Shown in pieces: positions 42,991-50,728 of a stretch of DNA of 64,000 nucleotides. Position numbers and translations under genes: made by a program. Within the stretch, counting starts at the first letter, position 1. Every line of letters begins with the position of its first letter. A model generated the notes under the pieces. It saw nothing but the letters and a program-made list of their open reading frames with translations. It searched no databases and was not told where the DNA came from. Origin of the DNA: JAAFIP01 sp963775085. GTDB lineage: Bacteria; Pseudomonadota; Gammaproteobacteria; Burkholderiales; Burkholderiaceae_C. Where the stretch lies: positions 1-64,000 of the forward strand of contig CAVZHO010000019.1 in NCBI GenBank assembly GCA_963775085.1, read 5' to 3'.

Positions 42991-45395
42991 TTGAAAACAT
43001 GGGGCGCTTTACTGCTGGGTTGGGTGCTGGGCTGCGCAGTGCAGTTGCAGCAGGCGGCGCTGCTCCCCGCCTGGAATTACGGGCTATTTTGCCTTCCTGT
43101 CCTAGGTTTTTTGGCCAGGCGCAAGCTGACACTGACCACCACCCTGGCGCTGCTGCTGGCGGCTGCCGCCCTGGGGTTTGGCGCAACGGGCCTGCGCGCA
43201 GTGGCCTTCCAGGCCAGTGCATTAAACCCCGCGCTGGAGGGTGTCGACCTGCAGGTGGTGGGCGTGGTGGCTGCCATGCCCCAGCGCAGCGAGGCGGGGC
43301 TGCGCTTTCGGCTGGAGCTGGAGTCTGCCAGCGCCGGCCCGCAACCGGTGGTCCTGCCTGCGCACATCTACCTGAGCTGGTACAGCGGCCTGCAGCGCAG
43401 CGAAGACGCGGCCAGCGTGCCCTTTGCCGAGCTGCAACAGGACGCCGGCGACTTGCGCGCGGGTGAGCGCTGGGCTTTTACCGTGCGCCTGAAAGCGCCG
43501 CATGGCAATGCCAACCCGCATGGTTTTGACTACGAGCTGTGGTTATGGGAGCAGGGTTTGCAGGCTACGGGTTATGTGCGCGCTACGCCGCGCGATGCGG
43601 CCAGAGGCACAGCACCGCGCAAGCTGGGCGCTACGCTGCAACATCCGGTCGAGCGTGCACGCCAGCAGGTGCGTGATGCGATCTTCAACCGGGTGACTGA
43701 ACCCCGCCTGGCCGGGGTCATTGCTGCACTGGTGGTAGGCGACCAGGCCGCTATTGAGCGGGCCGATTGGGATGTGTACCGCGCCACCGGCGTGGCGCAC
43801 CTGATGAGCATCTCGGGCTTGCACGTCACCATGTTTGCCTGGGGCGCCGCACTGTGCGTGGGCTGGTTGTGGCGGCGCTCAGGCCGTGCCATGCTGCTGC
43901 TACCCGCACAGCATGCGGCGCTGGTCGGTGGCGTGCTGCTGGCGGCCTGCTATGCGCTGTTCAGTGGCTGGGGTGTGCCCTCGCAGCGCACGGTCTGGAT
44001 GCTGGCGACGGTGGCGCTCCTGCGCCTGTCGGGCAAAGCCTGGCCCTGGCCGCTGGTGTGGCTGCTCGCCATGGCCGTGGTGGTAGCGGTTGACCCCTGG
44101 GCGCTGCTGCAGGCAGGTTTTTGGCTCAGCTTTGTCGCCGTGGGGGTGCTGTTTGCCAGTGATAGCGGTGTGCGCGGCAGTGCAAACACGCTGTCTGTAG
44201 TCCAGCCTGTGCGCCATCTGCTGCGCGAGCAGTGGATCATCACGCTGGCGCTCACACCATTGACTTTGTTGTTGTTCCAGCAGGTCTCTGTAGTAGGTTT
44301 GATCGCCAACGCCATTGCCATTCCCTGGGTCACCCTGGTGGTCACCCCGCTGGCGATGTTAGGCGTGCTGTACAGCCCGGCGTGGAACGTTGCCGCCCAG
44401 GGTGTGCAGCTGCTGGGCCTCTTGCTGCAATGGTTTTCGAGTTGGCCGTTTGCTACATTTTCAATAGCTGCTTACGGCCTATCCATAGGGACTATCGCTA
44501 TATTTGGCGGTATTTTATTGGCGATGCCGTTACCCATGCCGCTGCGCAGCATGGGCGCGGCGCTGTTGCTGCCCGCGCTCTTGTGGCAGCCGCTCCGGCC
44601 TGCCACGGGCCAGTTTGAGCTGCTGGCCGCCGACATCGGGCAGGGCAATGCCGTACTGGTGCGAACTGCCAGCCATAGCCTGCTGTACGACACGGGTCCG
44701 CGCTTCTCGCGTGAGAGCGATGCGGGCCAGCGTACCCTGGTGCCGCTGCTGCGCGCTCTGGGTGAAAAGCTGGACACCGTGGTGCTCAGCCACCGCGACA
44801 GCGACCACACGGGCGGTGCAGCAGCCATTCTTGCCATGCAGCCGCAGGCCACACGTGCTCAGCAGTCTGGAGGACGGCCACGAGCTGCTGGACCTGCGCC
44901 CCAGCCCCCAACGCTGCGTTGCAGGGCAAACCTGGCGGTGGGACGGTGTAGACTTTGCCGTGCTGCACCCTCAGGCGGTCGACTTCGACGTGCAAAGCAG
45001 GTCCAACGCCATGAGCTGCGTACTGCGCATCAGCAACGGCCAGCACACCGCGTTATTGGTTGGCGACATCGAGGCCGCGCAAGAGGCCAGGCTGGTCGCC
45101 AGCGCCGCCCCAATACAGGCCGACGTGCTGCTGGTGCCCCACCACGGCAGCAAAACCTCGTCCACCGACGTATTTTTAAATGCGGTGCAACCACGCATCG
45201 CCATTGGCCAGTCGGGCTACCGCAACCGTTTTAACCATCCGGCCCCTGAGGTCGCCCAGCGCTATACCGAGCGCCAAATCCAGCTCATCACCAGCCCGCG
45301 CTGCGGCGCAGCCACCTGGCGCAGCGCGCAGCCGCGAAGCGGTGGTGTGCCAACGGCAGGAGCGCAGACGGTATTGGCAGCATCAGATGCCATAA
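42991..45395 (+). CDS. comEC: DNA internalization protein ComEC/Rec2, two frameshifts
   Basis: Membrane channel for DNA uptake in natural competence. TTG 42991 starts MKTWGALLLGWVLGCAVQL; an in-frame stop lies just upstream. The ComEC_N domain, the competence membrane domain (GVAHLMSISGLHVTMFAWG) and the beta-lactamase-like domain (HRDSDHTGGAAAI) are in frame 1 to about 44851. One extra base then moves the family sequence to another frame (HVLSSLEDGHELLDLRP, DVLLVPHHGSKTSS), and another near 45335 moves it to EAVVCQRQERRRYWQHQMP, the usual C-terminus, stop 45395. Either decay or sequencing error; the N-terminal channel is intact. Confidence 0.88.
44465..44494 (+). repeat. 30-bp palindromic element forming a comEC membrane segment
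   Basis: TAGCTGCTTACGGCCTATCC... ending AGGGACTA, in the common phase: FSIAAYGLSIGTIAIFG, part of a predicted transmembrane helix in the competence domain. Confidence 0.85.
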
Positions 45396-45730
45396 AAATC
45401 GCCAACGTGGGCGGCGAGCTCCTCGAACAGGGCGGGATCAACACGGGTGAAATTGAAGCACGACTTGCCCTGCATGCGCTTGCGCAGCAGTGGTCTGACC
45501 GCGCCGAGTAGCTCAGGAAACACGTAGACGGGCATCAGGTGAAATGAAACGTAGGTCTTGTTGGTCTAGACCGCCCCGAAGAACAGCGGCTTCTTGTTTG
45601 GCATGATGTGCTTGGTGTCCAGCGACAACACGCCCGGAGCCTCCCGCACGACCGTGAAGCCCGCTGCATAGCGCATCAGCAGTCGGCGCAGCGCGACAAA
45701 GACGCTCTGTAGATCATGCTGCGCTTTCAT
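45383..45730 (-). pseudogene. Integron cassette 3: DUF1801-like gene with internal stop
   Basis: Reads MKAQHDLQSVFVALRRLLMR, GVLSLDTKHIMPNKKPLFFG, AV-stop-TNKTYVSFHLMPVY, then PLLRKRMQGKSCFNFTRVDP. The TAG replaces a position usually held by Gln, and all other sequence is in frame, so a single C-to-T change would explain it. The start lies 6 nt inside the attC2 boundary, typical of a cassette. Its end overlaps the 3' end of comEC. Assignment to the DUF1801/YdhG-like family is from memory of conserved MQGKSCFNF motifs. Confidence 0.75.
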
Positions 45731-45735
45731 GTTTG

Positions 45736-45798
45736 GGCTAACGTGGAAGTGAGGGGCTGCGCGCTTTTGCGCAGTCCCTCTCGACTGCCGGGTTGGGC
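45736..45798 (-). repeat. attC recombination site 2
   Basis: On the minus strand it begins GCCCAAC (RYYYAAC), has inner arms CCGGCAGTC.../...CACTTCCAC and a near-palindromic centre GGGACTGCGC/GCGCAGCCCC, and ends GTTAGCC (GTTRRRY-like). Length 63 bp. Lies between cassette 2 and cassette 3. Shares CGACTGCCGGGTT with attC1. Confidence 0.78.
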
Positions 45799-45807
45799 TT
45801 TTTGTGT

Positions 45808-46119
45808 CTAAGGCTGCACCAGATCCGAGTGGTCATTTTCGATCAACCATTCATGGAATTCCAAATTAGTGTTCGCGGATGCCCAGCGAACCTTTTCGAA
45901 GTTTCGTCGAACACCGTCAAGTTGCGCCTTCGCCGCACGGATGTATTCATGAACTTCTGACGCGTCAAAAATGTTTGGCACGTCATAGCTCCAAGAGCTT
46001 AGCAAACCGGTCACTTCGCCGGCTCTATCTTGAGCGTGCCGAATCCCTTCCAGAGTCATTTGCTTTTTCTCGTCGAAGTAGTCCCGTTCCATTTTTCCGT
46101 TGCTCATAGATTTCTCCAT
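45808..46119 (-). CDS. Integron cassette 2: small hypothetical protein
   Basis: 103 residues, acidic and helical, with no recognised family: MSNGKMERDYFDEKKQMTLE, IRHAQDRAGEVTGLLSSW, EYIRAAKAQLDGVRRNFEKV, EFHEWLIENDHSDLVQP. An internal ATG gives MSNGKM as a possible start. The gene lies between two attC sites on the strand that cassettes use, so it is a single-gene cassette; cassette genes of unknown function are the norm in chromosomal integrons. Confidence 0.7.
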   Translation of the reverse strand: MEKSMSNGKMERDYFDEKKQMTLEGIRHAQDRAGEVTGLLSSWSYDVPNIFDASEVHEYIRAAKAQLDGVRRNFEKVRWASANTNLEFHEWLIENDHSDLVQP

Positions 46120-46136
46120 TTTTCATTTAAAGGAGC

Positions 46137-46206
46137 GCCCAACGAAGAAGTCACCGGCGCTGCGCGGCATTCTCGCGCAGCGGCCGTGTGGACTGCCGGG
46201 TTATGC
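46137..46206 (-). repeat. attC recombination site 1
   Basis: Minus strand runs from GCATAAC through CCGGCAGTCCACACGGCC and the centre GCTGCGCGAGAATGCCGCGCAGC (strong hairpin) to the crossover core GTTGGGC. Length 70 bp. The cassette 1 stop codon lies inside the first core, a usual arrangement. Confidence 0.82.
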
Positions 46207-46896
46207 CTTGTGCGTTTTGACATAGGCTTTATAGAAGGGGTTTGCTTTCAATGGCTCTAGCGCCCATTTGTACCGCTTTCCTTTGCCTGGCCCCAAGACT
46301 TCAGTTGTTGCAACTCGCTCGTATGAATGGTCGAAGTTCTTGCATTCGTGAATCTTGTTTCTGAGGGGTAATGATCCGAAGCGTTTGAAAAATACGCCGA
46401 GGAGGTGAGCCTCAAATTCCTTGTGTGCTTGATCGTTGTTTCGCACGCGGGGAAAACAGATTGCAACTTCAAGCGGAAACTCCCCAGTAAGTTCGCAGAT
46501 CGTAGCAAGCCACTTCCGGTGCGAAGTTACTCGCTGTTTGAATCGGCCCTCACCTATGTAGAGCGTCGGTGAGTACTTGTTCGGATAGCGTATGGCGAAT
46601 GAGTCCGCAGCACGAATGACATAGACGCAGCGCGGTAGCAACTTCAAGTTGACCTTGGTGGCAACGAGTTTCTTCTCGATAACCGACCAAGTGTCCGATG
46701 GATGAAGCTCAATCCAATGCCAATCTATAGAGACATTTGCGGCCAATTGGCACCTGCTTTCTGAAAGGCATAACGAATAGCGTTTATCTGTCGCGAGACC
46801 AAGCTGAAAGAAATCAAGAGCGCCTCCTGCGACAGATAAACCATGTTGGACTGAACCACGCGAGGTGGTTGCGGGTAAGGGGGATGAAATCTTCAA
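46201..46896 (-). CDS. Integron cassette 1: GIY-YIG-like nuclease fold protein
   Basis: 231 residues. The middle shows a GIY-YIG pattern: RCVYVIRAADSFAIRYP (GIY position), PTLYIGEGRFKQRVTSHRKW (YIG, catalytic-type Arg and His), then AHKEFEAHLLGVFFKRFGSL (Glu) and PLRNK (Asn). The N-terminal 70 residues and the basic tail are unassigned. Lower GC and rare codons compared with neighbours indicate foreign origin. It is the first cassette next to the integrase remnant. The GIY-YIG call is by motif only. Confidence 0.65.
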   Translation of the reverse strand: MKISSPLPATTSRGSVQHGLSVAGGALDFFQLGLATDKRYSLCLSESRCQLAANVSIDWHWIELHPSDTWSVIEKKLVATKVNLKLLPRCVYVIRAADSFAIRYPNKYSPTLYIGEGRFKQRVTSHRKWLATICELTGEFPLEVAICFPRVRNNDQAHKEFEAHLLGVFFKRFGSLPLRNKIHECKNFDHSYERVATTEVLGPGKGKRYKWALEPLKANPFYKAYVKTHKA

Positions 46897-46987
46897 CCCG
46901 CTAGATGAAGCAAATTATGACGCACATTGCGCTGCTTTGGGCGACCAAAGTACATTTGCTGGCGATCACTGACGACAGGCCAAGACA

Positions 46988-47221
46988 ATGCACAAACCCC
47001 ATGCGACGCAATACGCTGGTGCCAGCGCGCAGCGCACGCACCGCGCCCTGCGCCACAGCTTTGCCACGCATTTGCTGCAAGCGGGCACGGATATTCGCAC
47101 GGTGCAGGAGTTGCTGGGGCACAGCGATGTGAGCACGACGATGATCTACACCCATGTGCTGAAGATGGCAGCGGGCGGCACGGCCAGCCCGCTGGATGGG
47201 TTGCAAGTGCAGATGGTGTAG
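46988..47221 (+). pseudogene. intI: Integron integrase, C-terminal fragment 1
   Basis: From about residue 17 the frame reads HRALRHSFATHLLQAGTDIR, TVQELLGHSDVSTTMIYTHV, LKMAAGGTASPLD: tyrosine recombinase box II with HxxR (LRHSFATH), the H/W position and the nucleophile Tyr in TTMIYTHVL, ending as integron integrases do. The N-terminal two-thirds, including catalytic Arg I and the IntI-specific insert, are absent upstream. Orientation is opposite to the cassettes, as in complete integrons. It cannot be active. Confidence 0.85.
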
Positions 47222-47253
47222 ATTTCAAGGCGATATATTTGCTATATATTTAG

Positions 47254-47283
47254 GAGCTTCTTACGTCCTGTTGACAAGGACTA
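47254..47283 (+). repeat. 30-bp palindromic element in duplicated unit A
   Basis: GAGCTTCTTACGTCCTGTTG... ending AAGGACTA, flanked by GCTATATATTTAG and CGGGCATATATGGCAG. Confidence 0.85.
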
Positions 47284-47520
47284 CGGGCATATATGGCAGG
47301 TAAAATCTTGGCAAAAGCAGTTTTCAACCCGTTGCGCACCGTGCGGCCCGTCCAGCGGGTGGTGAACGGGCTTGGGATGAAAAATCTGGAGCAAGGCGCG
47401 CTCACGGTCTCAGGATCGCTACTTGGGTATTCGCGTGATTGCGGAGGATTTTTCAGCACAAGGTCTTCACCGACCGCTTGCCCGCCAAGCTAGTTTCGTA
47501 GTCTCCGGGCAGGGCGCAAA

Positions 47521-47602
47521 AGTGGGGTCAGAGCAAATTTTCGTATTTGGATATGAGTCGCCGGGTAAGACCGTGTCCTGAAATTTGATCTGACCCCATT
47601 TT
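47521..47602. repeat. REP-like inverted repeat, copy A
   Basis: AGTGGGGTCAGAGCAAATTT (47521) and AAATTTGATCTGACCCCATT (47581) are inverted arms about 40 nt apart. GGGGTCAGA... motifs of this type often surround REP-associated Y1 transposase genes, but none is present in this window. Confidence 0.65.
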
Positions 47603-47626
47603 GCTTGACCCCATTTTGCTCAATGG

Positions 47627-47740
47627 GAGCTGCTGGGGCACAGCGATGTGAGTACGACGATGATTTATACCCATGTGCTGAAAGTGGCAGCGGGCGGCAC
47701 GGCCAGCCCGCTGGATGCGTTGCAGGCGCTGGTGGTGTAG
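47627..47740 (+). pseudogene. intI: Integron integrase, C-terminal fragment 2
   Basis: ELLGHSDVSTTMIYTHVLKV then AAGGTASPLDALQALVV and stop at 47740. Only the last 37 residues remain. The ending differs from fragment 1 (LQVQMV) and is closer to usual IntI ends, so this may be the older, original tail. Confidence 0.8.
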
Positions 47741-47773
47741 GATTTCAAGGGAAGTAATTTGCTATATATTTAA

Positions 47774-47803
47774 TAGCTGCATACGTCATATTCATAGGGA
47801 CTA
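47774..47803 (+). repeat. 30-bp palindromic element in duplicated unit B
   Basis: TAGCTGCATACGTCATATTC... ending AGGGACTA. Same position as in unit A but more diverged in the left stem. Confidence 0.82.
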
Positions 47804-48041
47804 CGGGCATTTATGGCAGGTAAAATCAAGGCAAAAGCGTTTTGAAGCCAACGTGCGCGCCGTGCGGCCGGTTGGGCGGGTGGTGAACGGGCTTGGGATG
47901 GAAAATCTGGAGCAAGGCGCGCTCACGGTCTCAGGATCGCTACTTGGGTATTCGCGTGATTGCGGAGGATTTTTCAGCACAAGGTCTTCACCGACCGCTG
48001 GCTCACCCACTTTGTTTCGTAGTCTCCGGATACAGCGCAAA

Positions 48042-48170
48042 AGTGGGGTCAGAGCGCAAAAGTGGGGTCAGAGCAAATTTTCGTATTGGAAGCAGAGTCG
48101 CCGGGAAGAGCGTGTCCTGAAATTTGATCTGACCCCATTTTTGCTTTGATCTGACCCCATTTTTGCTTGC
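48042..48170. repeat. REP-like inverted repeat, copy B with doubled arms
   Basis: Left arms AGTGGGGTCAGAGC at 48042 and 48061; right arms GATCTGACCCCATTTTTGC at about 48126 and 48149. Each arm is doubled relative to copy A, which suggests growth by slippage. Confidence 0.65.
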
Positions 48171-48252
48171 TATCCAAATCGGCAGCGCAAAATTCGGCAT
48201 AGATGTTGCTTGCCAGCTGATTACCTGGTTATGATGGAAATAGGAGGCCTTC

Positions 48253-49698
48253 ATGTCAACAACACCGATTGCATTCGATGAAATGTATGTTGCACCGAGC
48301 ACGGCACGCAGGCACTACGAGGCCTATGCCAGCTGGCTGGGAAATCAAACGCTGCCCGCCATGCGCAGCAGCCGTGAAGAAGCCGAGCTGATTTTTCGCC
48401 GGGTGGGCATCACCTTTGCCGTCTATGGTGACAAGGACGAAGACAATGCGGGCACCGAGCGCCTGATCCCGTTTGACCTGATCCCCCGCATCATCCCTGC
48501 GCAGGAATGGGCCATTCTGGAGCGCGGCCTGGTGCAGCGGGTGACGGCGCTGAACCGATTTATCCATGATGTGTACCATGGCCAGGAGATCATGAGGGCT
48601 GGCATCATCCCAGCCGATCAGATACTGCGTAACGCCCAGTTTCGCCCCGAAATGGCAGGCATCCAGGTCGCCGGCGATATCTACAGCCATATTGCGGGTA
48701 TCGACCTGGTGCGGGCGGCGGACGCGCAGGGCAACGGGCAGTACTACGTGCTGGAAGATAACCTGCGCGTGCCCAGCGGCGTGAGCTATATGCTGGAAAA
48801 CCGCAAGATGATGATGCGCCTGTTCCCCAAGCTGTTTGCATTCAACAAAGTAGCCCCCGTCGCGCATTATGCGGACCTGTTGCTGGACACCTTGCGTACC
48901 GTCTCGCCTGCCACCACCGCAACACCAAATGTGGTGCTCCTGACACCCGGGGTGCATAACAGCGCCTATTTTGAGCACGCCTTTCTGGCCCAGCAAATGG
49001 GCATCGAGCTGGTGCAGGGCACTGACCTGTGGGTCAAAGACCGCTTTGTGTATATGCGCACCACACGCGGCCCACAGCGGGTAGATGTAATTTACCGCCG
49101 CCTGGACGACGACTTTTTAGACCCCGCGGTACACCGCCCCGGCAGCGCCCTGGGCTGTCCAGGCTTGCTCGATGCCTACAAGGCGGGTCAGGTGACGATC
49201 TGCAACGCCCCGGGTACCGGCGTGGCCGACGACAAATCCATCTATCCGTATGTGCCGCAGATGATTGAGTTCTATCTGGGCGAAAAGCCCATATTGAACA
49301 ACGTGCCCACCTACCAGTGCCGCAAGCAGGACGACTTGCAATACACCCTGGACCACCTGAAAGAGCTGGTGGTCAAAGAGGTGCATGGCGCAGGTGGCTA
49401 CGGCATGCTGGTGGGGCCTGCGTCAACGGCCCAGGAGATTGCCGACTTTCGGTTGGCGCTGCTGGCCAATCCGAGCAACTACATTGCCCAGCCCACGCTG
49501 TCCCTGAGCACCTGCCCCACCTACGTGGAGAGCGGTATTGCGCCCCGCCACATCGACCTGCGGCCCTTTGTGCTCAGTGGCAAGACGGTGCAGATCGTGC
49601 CAGGGGGCTTGACGCGGGTGGCACTCAAGGAGGGTTCCCTGGTGGTCAATTCGTCGCAGGGTGGTGGAACCAAGGATACTTGGGTATTGGAAAACTGA
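48253..49698 (+). CDS. Circularly permuted ATP-grasp protein
   Basis: 481 residues of the CP_ATPgrasp (DUF404/DUF407) group: FDEMYVAPSTARRHYEAYASWL, FGVTF-like region RRVGITFAVYGDKD, ILRNAQFRPEMAG, YYVLEDNLRVPSGVSYMLENR, RTTRGPQRVDVIYRRLDDDF, VKEVHGAGGYGMLVGP, HIDLRPFVLSGKTVQIVPGG. AGGAGG precedes the ATG. The family is predicted to ligate amino acids or peptides. It lies 2 nt upstream of alpha-E, as in almost all genomes that carry it. Confidence 0.93.
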   Translation: MSTTPIAFDEMYVAPSTARRHYEAYASWLGNQTLPAMRSSREEAELIFRRVGITFAVYGDKDEDNAGTERLIPFDLIPRIIPAQEWAILERGLVQRVTALNRFIHDVYHGQEIMRAGIIPADQILRNAQFRPEMAGIQVAGDIYSHIAGIDLVRAADAQGNGQYYVLEDNLRVPSGVSYMLENRKMMMRLFPKLFAFNKVAPVAHYADLLLDTLRTVSPATTATPNVVLLTPGVHNSAYFEHAFLAQQMGIELVQGTDLWVKDRFVYMRTTRGPQRVDVIYRRLDDDFLDPAVHRPGSALGCPGLLDAYKAGQVTICNAPGTGVADDKSIYPYVPQMIEFYLGEKPILNNVPTYQCRKQDDLQYTLDHLKELVVKEVHGAGGYGMLVGPASTAQEIADFRLALLANPSNYIAQPTLSLSTCPTYVESGIAPRHIDLRPFVLSGKTVQIVPGGLTRVALKEGSLVVNSSQGGGTKDTWVLEN

Positions 49699-49700
49699 AC

Positions 49701-50660
49701 ATGCTAAGCCGCACCGCAGACCATTTATTCTGGATGTCCCGCTACACCGAGCGGGCAGAGAACACCGCGCGCATGCTGGACGTGAACTACCAGACCTCGT
49801 TGTTGCCGCAATCTGCCGCCATGGCCCAGGCCGGGTGGGAGGGCGTGCTGTCGATCAGCGAATTAACGCCATTGTTTAACTCCTTGCACGACAGCGTGAA
49901 CGCCAAGGAAGTCATGGCATTCATGGTGAAAGACGAGATGAACCCGTCGTCCATCATCAGTTGCATCCAGTCGGCCCGCGAGAACGCGCGGGCGGTACGC
50001 GGCACGCTGACCACCGAGCTGTGGGAGACGCATAACCAAACCTGGCTGGAAGTCAAACGCATGCTCAAGGAGGGCGAGTTTGAGGCCGATCCGGCCAAGT
50101 TTCTTGAATGGGTGAAGTTTCGCAGCCACCTCAGCCGGGGCGTGACGATAGGCACCATGCTGGTGGACGAGGCCTTGCACTTCATGCGTCTGGGCACCTT
50201 TTTAGAGCGCGCCGACAACACGGCCCGTTTGGTGGATGTGAAGTTTCAAGCCCAGGAGTTTGACTATTTCGGTGCGGCCAGTGAGAAAGACCAGGAATAC
50301 GATTTTTACTACTGGAGCGCGATTTTGCGCAGCGTGAGTGGCTTTGAAATTTACCGCAAGGTCTACCGCGATGTGATCAAGCCCGAGCGGGTAGCCGAGC
50401 TGCTCATTTTGCGCGCGGACATGCCGCGCTCCCTGCACGCCAGCATGAATGCCGTGGTCGACAACTTGGGCTTGGTCAGCAGCGATGCCAGCTCTGAGAC
50501 GCAGCGCGCGGCGGGCAAGCTGCGCGCCGAGCTGAAATACGGACATATCGACGACATCGTGGCCGCAGGCCTGCATGGCTATTTGACGCAGTTTTTAGAC
50601 CGCGTCAACGTCCTGGGCAAGCGCATCAGCCAGGATTTTTTATTGCCTTCCAAGAGCTGA
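49701..50660 (+). CDS. Alpha-E (DUF403) protein
   Basis: 319 residues, all helical: MLSRTADHLFWMSRYTERAE, NTARMLDVNYQTSLLP, RGVTIGTMLVDEALHFMRLG, TFLERADNTARLVDVKF and ILRADMPRSLHASMNAVVDNLG. Alpha-E proteins are named for conserved Glu/Arg in the helices and always travel with the circularly permuted ATP-grasp; a peptide-synthesis or tagging role is predicted. The usual third gene, a transglutaminase, is missing; mltB follows on the opposite strand. Confidence 0.92.
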   Translation: MLSRTADHLFWMSRYTERAENTARMLDVNYQTSLLPQSAAMAQAGWEGVLSISELTPLFNSLHDSVNAKEVMAFMVKDEMNPSSIISCIQSARENARAVRGTLTTELWETHNQTWLEVKRMLKEGEFEADPAKFLEWVKFRSHLSRGVTIGTMLVDEALHFMRLGTFLERADNTARLVDVKFQAQEFDYFGAASEKDQEYDFYYWSAILRSVSGFEIYRKVYRDVIKPERVAELLILRADMPRSLHASMNAVVDNLGLVSSDASSETQRAAGKLRAELKYGHIDDIVAAGLHGYLTQFLDRVNVLGKRISQDFLLPSKS

Positions 50661-50728
50661 AATTTGCCAGTGATCGGCACCGCCTGAACTCTCCCGCCAG
50701 CACCCAGTGCCGCATTGGCTTGCCCCAC

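Larger units (their letters stand above)
47108..47605 (+). repeat. Tandem duplication, unit A
   Basis: Holds the integrase tail, a 30-bp element, a block starting GTGAACGGGCTTGGGATG and an inverted GGGGTCAGAGC repeat. Unit B begins 519 nt later at 47627 with the same order. The copies differ by scattered substitutions and small indels, so the duplication is not recent. No gene is supported in the block apart from the integrase tail. Confidence 0.82.
47627..48147 (+). repeat. Tandem duplication, unit B
   Basis: Second copy of the 519-nt unit, with an extra AGTGGGGTCAGAGCGCAAA stretch and an extra TGATCTGACCCC arm near its end. Confidence 0.82.
47222..48252. other. Gene-poor repeat region downstream of the integron
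   Basis: About 1 kb with no intact gene. It is made of the two duplicated units, two 30-bp elements, two REP-like inverted repeats and a second integrase tail. Reading frames of 60-145 residues here (for example 47715-48149) cross repeat boundaries and are not credible. The 3' end leads into the ATP-grasp gene with an AGGAGG site at about 48242. Confidence 0.7.

Noticed and set aside
46905..46988. Upstream extension of the integrase fragment
   Set aside because: No recombinase similarity in any plus-strand frame before HRALRHSF.
47715..48149. 144-codon frame downstream of the integron
   Set aside because: Crosses the duplicated unit and REP-like repeats; part of it is present in other frames of unit A.
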